Part shown: positions 11,811 through 24,043 of the stretch, one piece after another
Position numbering within the stretch: position 1 is the stretch's first letter
Layout of the letters: each line of letters begins with the position of its first letter
Assembly (NCBI RefSeq): GCF_026151205.1
Contig: NC_087079.1
Coordinates: 5,165,230-5,229,229, forward strand
DNA length: 64,000 bases
Origin: Bolinopsis microptera
Taxonomy: Eukaryota; Ctenophora; Tentaculata; Lobata; Bolinopsidae
Direction: 5' to 3'
Made by a program: the position numbers and the translations under genes
The notes under the pieces: generated by a model
What the model saw: the letters and a program-made list of their open reading frames with translations, nothing else
What the model was told of the DNA's origin: nothing
Databases searched by the model: none

Positions 11811-13360
11811 GCCTCACTTTCTATTATTATGGGAAGTAGGCCTATCGTCTCGGAAATCTAATGCAAGATCACGTGACCCTAATAACACTCCATCACAGGT
11901 GGAGGGAGGTATGAAGGGAAGTCAGTGATTGGATGTGAAGAAAGGATAAGACTATAAATAGTGTAGGGGCAGTTTGGCACAGTGGTGTGTACAGTTCGGC
12001 TCCGTTTGTGGAAGCTAGGGAGCCTACTTGACTAGAACTACTGTTCTAGTCTACTGTTCTAGTACTATTGTACCATGAGTACTCAATTGTAGTGTTTTAG
12101 GGGGCCCACTATTGTTCCTCCAGTAATGAGACAAGAACACACACACACACACACACACACGAACGCACATGACGTGAGGATAGTCTCCTTGAATCCTTGC
12201 CAGGAAAATATTATACTTTTGGTTGGTTTCGTTACATTTCAGTTTTTTCAACACGTAATGTAATATATAGGTATTAGGTACTGACAATTTAGTTTTTTAT
12301 TAACTGTGTTAAGTTTAAACAAATAACTTAGCTCTTAGTGACATATTATTGATTTTAGAGGAGACTGTTCCATCAGTATTATTATGGCATACTTGACATC
12401 TATACTTCTGCCAGTATTAATTTCATTTCCCTTAACAAGTGTAATATAAATAGTATTTAAAAGGGTTTTAATTTCACGTCCAAGAGTATCTAATTATACT
12501 ACTTTATCAATAATTTAAAGAAGTATTAAATATATTGTTTAATTAATCTAAGCTATATTTTAAACATCAGTACGTGATCAACATGGTATCACAAGTCTCC
12601 TTCTTATTTTTACACGCTACCAATTCCCATTTCCCATCGATAATAGTTACACTAATAGCTAATGTACTGTAGTAGTGTACTCGTAGTCTACTGGAATACT
12701 GTTGCCCGCTATGGCACCCCTCCAAGAATCTCAACATAGGTGACATAGGTAGGTGACTGTAATGATCAAAGTAACTAAAGTAGAGTAAAATTCGCATCCA
12801 ACTTGAAATTTTCTCAACACTCACCGTACTGATTGGATGCTAACTGCTCAATAGTAGATGTAAGTTACCTACTTACCAGTGTAAAGCAAACATGAGTACT
12901 TTAACTAATTATTTGAGTACTGCTGAATGTTACACTAACACCATACCTCAATAGAAAGATCAGATAAGTGCAGCAAAATTAGGAGAATATGGGATTTGGG
13001 GCTTGATTGCGGCATTTTAATGCAAAATGTGCACGGCAAAGTGTGGTGAATCTTCTTCACTTAGACAGGCTTATCTGCACTGAATTATAAAATGTTACAT
13101 AATACATGACATTATTGTAGACATTAAAGAACGTCCAAGCACCATGTTTCCTGACATTTCCAGATGTATTCCAGAATTACACAGATGAAAGTTATGATAA
13201 TTTTAATGAGTAGGACTGCACTGTCTCCCTTGAGGTTGGCACCGTCTGCGCTAAACATTTTTACGCTCCTCATAATAATTGACGCCTTACATTTTAATCT
13301 TACAACAAATTTTATTTCAACATACTATGGTTAAAAGCTGCAATACTTGCCACCTACAAT
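11811..13360. other. Intergenic with a short (AC)n tract
   Basis: A perfect (AC)n run of about 26 bp lies near 12137-12162. TATAAATAG at 11951-11959 is the only core-promoter-like sequence, and no gene follows it that I can recognise. The remaining frames are short. Confidence 0.4.
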
Positions 13361-13401
13361 ATCTGTAACCCTGGTGACTATAACCCTGGTGACTATAACT
13401 C
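13361..13401. repeat. Second cluster of the GTAACC/GGTGAC repeat
   Basis: Two units of the 14-bp repeat at 11701-11810, with TATAACC replacing TGTAACC in the second. Confidence 0.65.
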
Positions 13402-16400
13402 TACTTACCAACTACAATATCTAATCGTGACTAAGGTTTTGCTAGGGATTGCAATTAACATTGATGAGTAATTGTTCATTTGCAACCTTTCACCCTTCTT
13501 TGTTTTGTATCAAATATCAATTAGTATTTTAATTCGCTGCATTATCAGTTCACCATGCGATATTATTGTATTGATAATGGACATTATATTAGATATCTGG
13601 AGGACAAATTCTGTTTTTTCGATGTTTATCTCGTCATCGAAATATTACGTTGATTCTAACCAGTAACCATAGTTAAATGGACATTCCACATTCCACACCC
13701 GCCACACTAATGCATAGTCTCTGTGTCGCAACACTCCAGTACTTGATGAGAAGGGTGTTTCAATTTTATCTGCAACCTCCCGGACAAATTGCGGTTTATT
13801 CAAGCTTAAACTGGTAAATTCAGTTTCATCGTCACTCCCTACTACACTATCTACACTTTCTACTACACTGTTCATTTCTTTGAAGCTACTGAGATTCTGA
13901 AAATCGTCATCTAATCATCAGATGTTATTACCAACTTCTTATCTACAGTTTCTATAACAATGAGTATTGGCTTTGTTCATACAGAACATTATATGAATAT
14001 GACGTCACATATCATGATAATAAGAACTCAGCTTAACCTGGGGCGGGACAGATAAGTCAAATTTGGTGGAGAAGATTGACACTCCATCTCTTCACCAGAA
14101 TTTAAAAAGACTAATCAAATCAGAGAATAAATCGTATTAGGAGGTGGGCTACAATTGAAGGACAGATCCTTCAATGCTGCTGAGATATGATTATCATTAA
14201 CAATAAGTTTAGTTAAGATCTAATCAGTCAGTTTCCTAATTGATTAGCCTTACATTGTAATAGCTTGACATTAATGATTATTTGCCAGGTCAGTGTTACA
14301 CTACAAAGTAACTAAATTAATTGAGGATATAATATTTAAGAAGGGGGACAGTAGTTCAGTATACAGTCAGTTTAAATCTGCTAAAGACAGTTTGTAGCCT
14401 CCCCCACCCTCTCCTAAATTCTACAAGATTACTGTCCAGTTCGTTAGTCAGCATTTGGTTATCACAGGAACACTTGTGGTTATCGCTCAACCACACCAGT
14501 CTTCATCTCAGACCACTACATTTCCCAGCCTCCACCATTTACGTGATACAATTTGGGCTGGCCCCAAATTCTCCGGATTCCTCGGTCTACGAGGTGAGAA
14601 ATTCCGAGTGCTTGCCCTGATTACATATGTGCATGATAAAACTCTCACACCGACACAACCTGCTTGTGCAACTGCACAGTTAGTAGCCCTGATAGCGAGC
14701 TAATTGAAAACTCTGTCTCTCACATGATTTTAATAGGAGTATTTTTACAGTTGTTTGAGAAGTGCAGTGGTGTAATTGTACGTATTATTTACAGTGCTGG
14801 TTGTGGGAACATCTTGAAGCTCTACTCGTGGGAATAAGAAGATGTAATCACACTCAGCTGTAATAATAATAATATACTGTTATATAATGCTTTTGGACAC
14901 GAAGGGAAACACACAATGTGAGGCTTGAAATCTTCGTAAAACTACATCATTAGACCCTCAAATTATTTGTTTGTAGTGTTGAAAGTATTAAATAATAATA
15001 CTGATAAGGCGGGTTTGTTGTGAGCTTCAGATTACAGGCACATGAGTTTAAATATATGACAACAACTTCTGCTGCTCAGGTTTGTTGTAATATAGTAATA
15101 AGTTCAATTTGGATTCACTATAAAAGGAATAAACGAAAAATACAATGCATTGATCTGACTTTACACCCTGACCTGGGTCTACTATAATATCAGATACAAC
15201 TGTAAAGGATGTTGTGTAGGGAAAAAGGGGTTTATGAAAATAAATATCAGTCATTGACTAAAACCTAAGCGTAATTTGAAGCTTCTGACTAATAAAAATG
15301 AAAATATCCTTGTATTCTTGTATAATCATAGTCCCCCACTCTCTCTCTCTCTCTTTAAAAAAGTAACAAGATACCGAGCCAGAGTGGCTGTTTACTTTGT
15401 ATCGCTCTGAACTGTCCTGCAATTAGTCCAGTAGGAGTACTTAACATTCGCTGCTACTTCCTCCTGACAGTACTGGTACTGGGCCCTCTTGACAAATTCA
15501 TCAGAACACTGACTGAGCAGGACACTTAATTCCAGAGTTACAAAAGCAATGGCACCCGGTAATATGGCTCAGGGTCATTTATTACTGGCAGTCATCAAGT
15601 TCAACATGGATTTTCCTCTTCTTCTCCTCACCATGACGTCATGACAATGTGCAATGTGATGTGAGTTAGAAAAGGGTGAAAATCATTGCAATAATATTGC
15701 TGTATTTGTAACAACTCACATATAAAGTAGTAATTTTCACCGATGATGTAGTCTTTAAAGAAAGGGTCTCGCACATCGTGCTGTACTATTAGGGCTGTGT
15801 AGATATCTCTGCCTCGTGGAGTGTCCCGAGTGCAGTTTAATAAACTGTGCTGGTTCATAAGTGGCTCACAACTGAAATAGAGCCCGGGCTGTTACATTTA
15901 TTTATAAAATGTTTATCATGATGGTTATAATATCCTTAATGAAGTGTAAAAATCAAACTTCGTTTTAAATATTCGCTTGGTGATGACACCAAGGTCTTTT
16001 TTCAAAACGTAAGTTACCTACTTATCAGCCCAAACCTGGCCTAACATTACGTATTTTTAACGAAAGTCACTATTAATAATCTGTGATATCAAGTTTAGAT
16101 TTACAACAATAATTTCACTTGTTTTACTAACTCACCTATCATATTCCTCTTCAGATACTTCAAAGAGGTTATCCACTGTATTATTATGACACCTAAATTC
16201 TACTGCACTACCGTATAACACATTTAGCACTCTGGAGGTTGAATAATATGGTAAAGATTAGAACATAATCTGATCAAATCAAGATATGTATGACTAATGA
16301 TTATAATATATAATTATTTTCATATTCTTAAAATACATACGAAGATTTATGGAAAAAAATCGTTAACTCCAAACTCTGGAATAAAAAAACGGAACAAAAT

Positions 16401-18024
16401 TATATTGTATCTTGTCTTAAATACTTTAAAACAAAAATGATCAATAATTACACTTACTGGCCGTTTATATTTTTCTCTGACCAAAAGATTTTGACGTCTG
16501 ATGATAAAGACTGAAGAAACAGTAAAAATGTAGCTAAACACTTTAGCCAACTCATCTGGTTTGCATGCTATTCTGGGATTGTTCTCGTTATTAATTTTAG
16601 TATATATAATATTAATATCAATTAAAATAAATTTTTTTTGTGCACATACAGAATGAATGGTTAATAATACAGTAAAGGTACAGTAAACTCAAAATTTATC
16701 TTTATTCGATCTTTATTGGAAACTTATTGTTCCATTAATATATTAGTATCCCCAAATTACATGCTGAACCTTAATTAACTTTTCTTTGATTAATCTTACA
16801 GTTAGCCTTTCTCCTTCTAGAAATAGAGCAAATAGACAGTCAGAAGCCTTGGTGTAGACATTTACTGTCTAGATGTGCAGTCACAGGCTTGGTGTAACAT
16901 GCTGATCAGTATTTTTCTCTGGCCAGCTCAGGACAGTGTTCTATGGACCCATCTGTCATTATTATTAGATGAAAATTGGCAAATACCAACATCAAGGGTG
17001 TGTACAACAAGATCAGTGATTTATCCCAGAAAATAAGTAAACTAACAATCTTGCATCAAAATTATCCTGAGGGATAAGTCCACTAAACTATATGTGTAAA
17101 AGAGCTCAAAATATGGTAATCAGAAAGACCTGTGCACTAGTTATTTAAATAATACAATAGATAAATATTAATTGTATTTCTGTTAATATCTCACTTTTCA
17201 CAATATTATCTTATATTTGATCCTTCGAACAGCTGTTGAGCAATGAAACGCAAACATAATCTTAGCAAAATGAATATATTTCTTTTATCTTCAGCATTTA
17301 ATCAGTCACATAATCTCAAATTATTTGTTATATAGTAGTGTTGAAAGTATTAAAACTATTTCACAATATTAACTGCACAACTAGCAGAGAAAGGGCAGTA
17401 GAAGTTTTGCCAGTGCCTCCTTATATAGATAATGTATAATTTTCTTTACACCTAAGTCCTAAATACAGTCAGAAAGCAGATTGGGTATGTTATAACAATC
17501 TTCATAAACAACAGTTAGGGAACATAGCCATAAAACCTTACTTTGGTAAGAAAACCTTCTAAAGGATAATATACTACGTATTCTGTGTAAAATTATCTTT
17601 ATCCCGGTTGTTGCGACTAGTGAAAATGCTCTTATTAAGGAAAGGAGTTTACTCGACGTTTCAATGTAACTACATCGTATTCATGATCTAAAAACAAGTG
17701 TTAAAAATTCAAAACGTAAAAAACATATATCTGAGGCAAAATTTGTGTACACTAATTTATTTTTAATCAATCCGGATTTTACATGCGGATTTTACATACA
17801 ATCCGGATTTTACATAATATACTACTAAACATTAAGTACATAGCGATTATTTGTGACTAAATCATCTTTTGACTGTCAAGATCAAGAGGGACTTGGTGAT
17901 CAAAATCTAATAAATCTATATCGCACTACTTAATTATGAATAATGCAGTACTCCATATTATTATGTCCAAAAAGGTAGTATAATTATGTGCAGTAAATTG
18001 TTGTAAAGTAAGGGTAGATTAGAT
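13402..18024. other. Intergenic with dispersed repeat copies
   Basis: No gene I can name. A minus-strand frame at 13645-13875 (76 codons, acidic N-terminal third, then 'FVREVADKIETPF') has ordinary protein-like composition and could be an isolated exon, but it has no known domain. Repeat module 2 occurs at 14955-14992 and 17315-17357, and module 1 at about 17590-17692. A short direct repeat, 'atccggattttacat', is at 17770-17814. Confidence 0.45.
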
Positions 18025-19574
18025 GGTCAAGTTCGGAGACAACCTGTACATAAAATCAGTCACTAATTACACTCATTTCACTGCCATAAACGGTAAAATT
18101 AATTATAATTCCTCTGACAGTCCAAGGGGTACAGGCTCTTCAGATATTATACTCCTAACCTTTCTATAATGATATCTGGGTCCAAAATTCAAATAACTCA
18201 ACCTTGGTGGAGACAGTGGCCACCTGAAAATTACAAAAATAAAGGAGCTGTAAATCACTTTAAAGGAGCTGTAAATCACTTCAAATATTTACTCCAAATT
18301 TCACAATTTAAAGTTACGTAAGACAGGTGGGTACTCAAAAAGTGCTGGTTGAGCAGGTTTGTCTGCTCAACACAGGTGGAGCAGCTTACTGACTACATGA
18401 GCTAATATAAGTGACTAGAACTAACCCTCTCATGCTTTTTAATTGCTCCAAAGTCCTAATATTTAATATTATGGGTTATACCAATTATATTTCATAGAAT
18501 AGGATCCTCAGAATCGGCTCAACCGAGGTGGAGACAGCATAACATGCAGTTCAAAATCTGTTATTCTGTAGTTTAGGAGCTGTAGAGTGACTGTGGCAGT
18601 CCATTTGCAATACCAATGATTCTAAATCATCTACCAACTCATATTACAAGGCATCCTTGCTGAAAAGTACACTCAACATAGGTGGAGACTCAAATTTGGC
18701 AAATTTTGGCGTAAATTTGACCTCAGAAGTCAAGGTTCTCCACCACGGTTGAGTGGTTGATGGCTTGTTTGATGAGTTGTATACATGTTAAAGGGTCACC
18801 CAATGTTATTTCTTCCAGAAATCAACTGCCAAAGCTCAACTCAACCCGGTGGGGCCAGTTTTAATGCATTTTTTAATGTTTTAATGTTTAATCAACAATT
18901 TCTCCACCTTGTTGAGCACCTTTTCACAACTTTGATAGTTTTTTCATTTGCTAGAACACTTTGCTTTAAGACAGAAGGGATAACAGTTTTATGATCCCCT
19001 ACAGTAGCAGTTAACAGAGCAGATTAGAATTAGTGATAAAACCAATGAATTTAGGCATGTTTGACAGGCTTTTTACTGTTTCTTAATCTCCACCCTGTTG
19101 AGCGTCAATGGAAAAAACAAAATTTAACGGGAAGTAGAAAAGGCCGAGACGTAACTTTCTAGCTAACCTAGAACTCTCTAAACCTTTCTCCACCCCCGGT
19201 TGAGCAGCTTTGAAAAGTGCATTTAATTTCTCCACCTCGGTTGAGCACTTAAATAAAATATTGATAAAACCATCAGATTGCAAATTTGATGTAGTTTGTG
19301 TTACCAATAACCTTTTCCACCTTAATCAAAAGTTTCTTCAACCAGAGCCAGTCTCCACCTTAAATCTCCACCTTTCAAGGGTTTGTTTAAAACCACCTGT
19401 ATCTGCTCAACCGTTCAACCTTTTAATTTATTTTTTTTACTCAGAGAAAGTCCTGAAAAATGTCTTGTCAGCCATATAATCAGGGAGTTTCATTCTGTGT
19501 TGAGTTGGCTCCACCACACACTTCTAAAAAAGTAAAAAATGTACAGGTTGTCTCCGAACTTGACCAGATTAGAT
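18016..19574. mobile_element. Mutator-like non-autonomous element with internal motif array
   Basis: A 1541-bp element (18025-19565) with perfect 27-bp terminal inverted repeats starting GGTCAAGTTCGGAGACAACC. It is flanked by identical 9-bp direct repeats AGATTAGAT (18016-18024 and 19566-19574). A 9-bp duplication is typical of Mutator-like elements. Inside, the motif CTCAACC-NN-GGTGGAG recurs about ten times. It is in forward orientation near 18197, 18365, 18517 and 18672, and inverted near 18737, 18901, 19088, 19187 and 19228. Near 18834 there is one weaker forward copy. Degenerate copies lie near 19352-19412 and 19499-19514. No transposase frame is present. The internal motif resembles the TIR (TCAA...GGAGACA), so it may be a repeated transposase-binding site. 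Confidence 0.8.
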
Positions 19575-21306
19575 TAGATTAAGAATAATGACATAAACAT
19601 CATCACTAGTTTTAAACATTCTTTCTGATTTCCTCATTATCAGAACTGTGAACATTTCACAGCCTTCGTCATTAAAAAACAAACAAATTCTATAACTAAC
19701 ATAAATGTCATAATTTATTTACATATAAAAAGTTTAAAAAGTTAAAAACCGTTAATTTAAAAAATAAATAAATAAAAACAAATTATGTAGTCAATGCTCA
19801 TCTTTTTACGACACAGATAAACAATGAAATGAAGCATAAAAAATAAACAGAACAAGGGAAGGAATAGCCACTGAACCTTGGTACAATTAATGACACAGGA
19901 CTTGGCATTTAATCCTCCAGCTCCTGTAGGACTTGGTTACTGGTGTCCAACATTGTGATACTGATAATCTTTCTAGGCTGCATTTTATGTAGTGATTGTA
20001 TAGTCAACAGAATGGTGTAGTATAGTACTGTGTTTACAGTACACTACAATGTAGATGTAATCAAGGCCAAGGGGTATCCTAAGAAGTTTGCTGATCTTTT
20101 GGCAGAGCCCGCCCTCATTTAACCCTTTCTCAAGCTTCCTATCATTCAGCCGATTCAACCGAGGAGATAATGCACAGATGTTTAATTTTGCATAGATCCA
20201 ATTCATCCTTAGCTCCTCCCTAGACTAGTAGGTGACACTGGACCTTATGTGCAGAAGGCGGAAGCTCTAACCAGTAACCAGTGACATATTCTTACGGATC
20301 CTTGAGGTAGTTTAAGATGTCCATACAGTAGCTGAGACAAGTGTATTTTTTCATGTGGTAGATTAAATTAAATTAAATTGTGATGTGCACATGTATTTTC
20401 CTATACATGCGCACAGCATAATTCAAGGAATCTTTTCCACATGTTTAATGTCTGGGACTCATCTAATTTTTTTGTGCGAGGGGAAATCTTGATGATATAA
20501 ATATGTGGCTGTGAAGAGATCGTGCTAAATTATATAATAAAACTGCCAAATCGTGTAGAGTCATGCCGCGGCCGTCCAATTTATACTTCGTGAAAATTCG
20601 TGATATTGCTGTATACATTTTTTATCCGTGCTTTTCATTCATACAAAGTTATGACAAATTCTTCTTGTTACCATTTACGCAAACAATATATAATACAATT
20701 AACACACCTGTTATAATAATAACAATAATTCTATACAGTTACATAATTGAAACAATTATGGCCCCTTATTGTGTAGTGGGCAGTAACACCTGTTTTAGGA
20801 ATATAGACAGTTTCATTGAGTTTTCATCACTACAGTATATGGACATGGTATCGATATTAATTTTTAAAAACTGATGCTGCATTTACACAATTAGTAACAA
20901 TTTTGTTAAAGTTTAGAACCTACCGAGCCACACACTGATTACAAATTGAATTTTGGTACCAAGTCTGTATAGTATGAATATTTAAAACAACTATAATTTA
21001 CGGTTATCATCCATTAAAAAATTTTCTGTCAAAGATAATTTATGGTACTAGTCAAAATGATCCAAGGTACAAAATAGTTTATATTATGGCATGTATAATG
21101 GTAGTAATAGTGAACAGTAGTAATGGTATACTACTCAAAAGCATTTTAAAAACTTCGAATCAAAGTATAATTAATCATTTTGCACGGCGCGGCGGGCGAC
21201 AACATCCCTTATCGTTAATGATAAGAAGTGTACATTGATAAATGATGCAAAGGGTTTGAATTTAAGTTTGAAGTTTGTGAACCCATACCATGTACCAGGC
21301 CTTTAC
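19575..21306. other. Intergenic, nothing recognised
   Basis: AT-rich sequence. The longest frame (20563-20874, plus strand, 103 codons) is hydrophobic from low-complexity AT content and lacks any motif. No element ends were seen. Confidence 0.4.
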
Positions 21307-21956
21307 TTGTCATACGTTGTCATGTATGAACCGCCGCGCACGAGTGCGCGGCTCCCCTGTATCCAAGAAACGATTTAGTTTCCTTTTTAGTCACCATTTA
21401 GTGAAACGACAATGGGGTCACGATGTGATATATACAAGCCTTCGCCTAACTCTATGTGCTTTTTCGCCACTGTTTTCTTGAAATTGTTGTTTTCTTGGCG
21501 CGCGCTTGTTTGTTGTTTTGCCAAGAGGCAGGCGCCCGCTACTGCAAAGGTAAAAGCTTTGGATAGAGCAATATACAGTTTTAAAACCATAATAATTTTA
21601 CCGCGCTGTATGTTGCTTGTATGTTATACGTCCCTATTTAAAAAAGTATGAATTCAATATTATGCGATCTGTTAGGAATTTTTACTTTAATTTATTTTGA
21701 GCGCCGCTGCTTTAAATGTGACATGAAAAAAGATCAAACACGCACGCGCGCGCGTCTTCATGCATGTGTTTTCCCCTTTCACGTCGCACTTTAAACTATT
21801 CCCATAATTTTTTACATTCTAGCTATGGCTTATTTTGTATTTTGGAAATTAAAAATGAAAACTTCCGATTTCTTGCAAAATTTTTGCCAGCCTAGCCTTT
21901 AAAAATTACACAAATTTTTTTAGCCGAGGCAAAAATTTTAAACAATGTAGATTATA

Positions 21957-23057
21957 TAATATGTAGAGGGTGCACGATAAAAATAAACTTGCTCGGATTT
22001 TAAAATTTTTTGTACCATTGTTTTCTAGAGACTGTGAGAATTTTCACGATACCAAATTTGTCGTACCTTTTTGGAAAGATCAGTGAGTTTCGCCTAGGTG
22101 CCATATTTGATGGTGCGCGGCTTTTCGAGCAAAATTAGCTATAAAAGTCGCGTTATTTGACCAAATTCGTTAATTTTTGTCGTATTTTTTGGCGCTCCTA
22201 CTAAATCGCTCGCCCAAATTTTAAGAACATTCTTGTGAAAAGGCCCTTTGGGTGTGAAATTGATCTGAATCGGTGTATTTTTGGACGCTGATTCCGAATC
22301 ACCCCACATGACGTAGGGTAAAAATGCTTCCACGGAGAGTTATGGGCAAAAAACCGTTTTGGTCACGTGACAGGCTAGTAAAACATGAATTCGATTGTTT
22401 AGGGCTCAAGTTAGGGTTAGGGTTGTGGTAAGGGTTATGGTTAGCTTCGGGGTTATTGGTTATGGTTAGGGTTAAGGTTGGGATTAGGGTTTATGTAAAA
22501 CCGTTTTGTACGGCTGAAAAACCATAAAAAACAAAGTCACGTGAAATTTTTGGGCGAGCGAATTAGTAAAAGCCATTATTCTGATATATCTTCGGTTCCT
22601 TGAATGAGATCATTCTGAACATTGGCGACGACCTTTCAATAGGTTAGTGCTTTCACAACTGTTCGAAAAATTTGTTGCTCTAACCAGAGCCGATCTCGCT
22701 TGCAGTAGCGCGCGACCGCCGGTCTACTTGTGAAACAAGCGCGTCACGCAGTACGCGTAGACACATGGCTCCTATGGATATCGGAGTTGATAAAGTAATC
22801 AAAATGGATATGGGGTAAAATACGCTGCTTTTAGCTGTAACATAATGTTTGGTGGTTGGATATGCTTTAAATTTTCCGGACACTTTCCTTGTAAGTCTAG
22901 GAGTAAGCTTACCAATTTTTGTTGCAATCAGAGGTCGGGAAGGATACTCAATATCTATTTGTTTAAAGAAAATTGTGCTGGCCGAAATTAGCGCTAAAAA
23001 ACCATCCTACAGTCGGCACGCGCGGCTCACTGTCGATGGCGCACTACTTATATTATG
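21957..23057 (+). mobile_element. DNA transposon family X, copy 1 (7-bp duplication)
   Basis: Element 21964-23050, beginning TAGAGGGTGCACGAT and ending (on the opposite strand) TAAGTAGTGCGCCATC. It is flanked by TAATATG and TATTATG, a 7-bp duplication with one mismatch. It matches copies at 23247-23769 and 32089-32684. It carries an inserted element at about 22188-22574 and extra sequence near 22680-22770 that copy 2 lacks. There is no intact transposase frame. Terminal pattern: TAGGN(A/G)GTGC(A/G)C. Confidence 0.75.
22188..22574. mobile_element. Nested inverted-repeat element with telomere-like core
   Basis: This sequence is absent from the same site in the two sister copies, where 'gtcgtattattc' is continuous. 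Its ends are inverted (TACTAAATCGCTCGCCC near 22198, and its complement with one change near 22566). The core (22397-22490) is a degenerate run of TTAGGG-type units (TTAGGG, GGTTATGG, GGGTTAAGG). The exact junctions are ambiguous. A short duplication of 'ATT' fits the sister copies. Confidence 0.65.
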
Positions 23058-23103
23058 TATAAGTTGATATTCCTAACAAAACTTATATTCACAGGAGGAG
23101 CAA

Positions 23104-23190
23104 AGTGCAGCAGTTAGTAGCAGCTTGTAGCAGTCAGTGCCAGTTTGTAGCAGTTAGTGCCAGTTTGTAGCAGTTTGTAGCAGTTGCGCG
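23104..23190. repeat. 10-bp tandem repeat
   Basis: About eight degenerate units of CAGTTTGTAG, also written GTAGCAGTTA. On the opposite strand they read CTACAAACTG, and CTGCTAC where GTAGCAG occurs. The period and CTGCT content resemble the much longer array at 29001-29440. Confidence 0.7.
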
Positions 23191-23239
23191 TGTCTTTACT
23201 GCGCAACTGGCCACGCACTCCACGCAAAATGTTCGTTTT

Positions 23240-23776
23240 GTAAAAGTAGGGGGTGCACGATAAAATAAACTTGCTCAGATTTTCAAAATTTGTGTACCAT
23301 AATTGTTTTCTAGAGACTGTGAGAATTTTCACAGTAGGTGCCATATTTGATGGTACGCGGCTTTAGCAAGCAAAATTAGTTGTAAAAGTCGCGTAATTTG
23401 GCGAAATTCGTAGATTTTGTCGTATTATTCTGTCATATCTTCGGTTCCTGAACATGAATCATGCTGAAAATTTGTCAGAACCTTTTAATCATACTTAACT
23501 ACCGAACCTAACTTAGTTTGGAGACTAGAGATTGGCCTTGATTAAGAGGTCTAAAAATGATAATATAGGTATAAATTCGTTGATGACTCAAATTCTGACC
23601 ATCGAAATTGCTTAAACTAATTCAGGTTCAGTAAAACATAAGTGTTTACGTAAGCTGACCAAATTTCAACAAAATTGTTATATGGGAAGTATTATAACTT
23701 TTTGATATTGTTTCCGAAATAATGTGCTGGCCAAAATACGAGCTAAAACGGTCGATGGCGCACTGCCTAGTAAAAG
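23240..23776 (+). mobile_element. DNA transposon family X, copy 3 (perfect 7-bp duplication)
   Basis: Element 23247-23769 starts TAGGGGGTGCACGAT and ends with the complement of TAGGCAGTGCGCCATC. It is flanked by identical GTAAAAG (23240-23246 and 23770-23776). It is 523 bp, internally deleted relative to copy 1, and has no coding capacity. A perfect duplication suggests it is fairly recent. Confidence 0.8.
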
Positions 23777-23987
23777 TAACGTTTCCGGATGATGATTAAT
23801 CACTCTACTGCATTAGACTGTCACTTGACTCTTTCAACCTGTTCTCTACTTGTATCACATCGTGACCCCCACGGTCGTTTCACTATAGTAGAGTTTCAAC
23901 GATACAGGGGGAGCTGCGCACTCGTGCGCGGCGGGTCATACAACGTATGACAATTCTCTACACTCTAGCTGGTCCTGAACGACTATT

Positions 23988-24043
23988 GGAAACCCTAACC
24001 CTTTATTAATCTGATCCCAACCCTAACCCTAAGGCTAACCCAA
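23988..24043. repeat. Degenerate interstitial telomere-type repeat
   Basis: CCCTAA-type units (AACCCTAACCC twice, with diverged neighbours) lie just outside the composite inverted repeat. The strand is opposite to the telomere-like core at 22397-22490. Confidence 0.6.

Larger units (their letters stand above)
21307..23953. mobile_element. Composite region bounded by inverted repeats of about 110-130 bp
   Basis: The arms 21307-21438 and 23849-23953 are inverted copies of each other. Both begin TTGTCATACGTTGT and include the GC-rich hairpin GCCGCGCAC-GA-GTGCGC (one G/A change), TAGTGAAACGAC and TCACGATGTGATA. Between them lie two copies of a second transposon family (21964-23050 and 23247-23769), a nested third element and a 10-bp tandem repeat. 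No target duplication was found outside the arms. The arms could be a large foldback element that later absorbed the others. Confidence 0.6.

Noticed and set aside
11951-11990. TATAAATAG followed by an initiator-like CAGTT
   Set aside because: No gene, exon or ORF with coding character follows within several kb, so a promoter call is not supported.
20563-20874. Hydrophobic 103-codon plus-strand frame suggesting a membrane protein
   Set aside because: Composition is that of AT-rich low-complexity DNA, with no helix pattern, motif or splice context.
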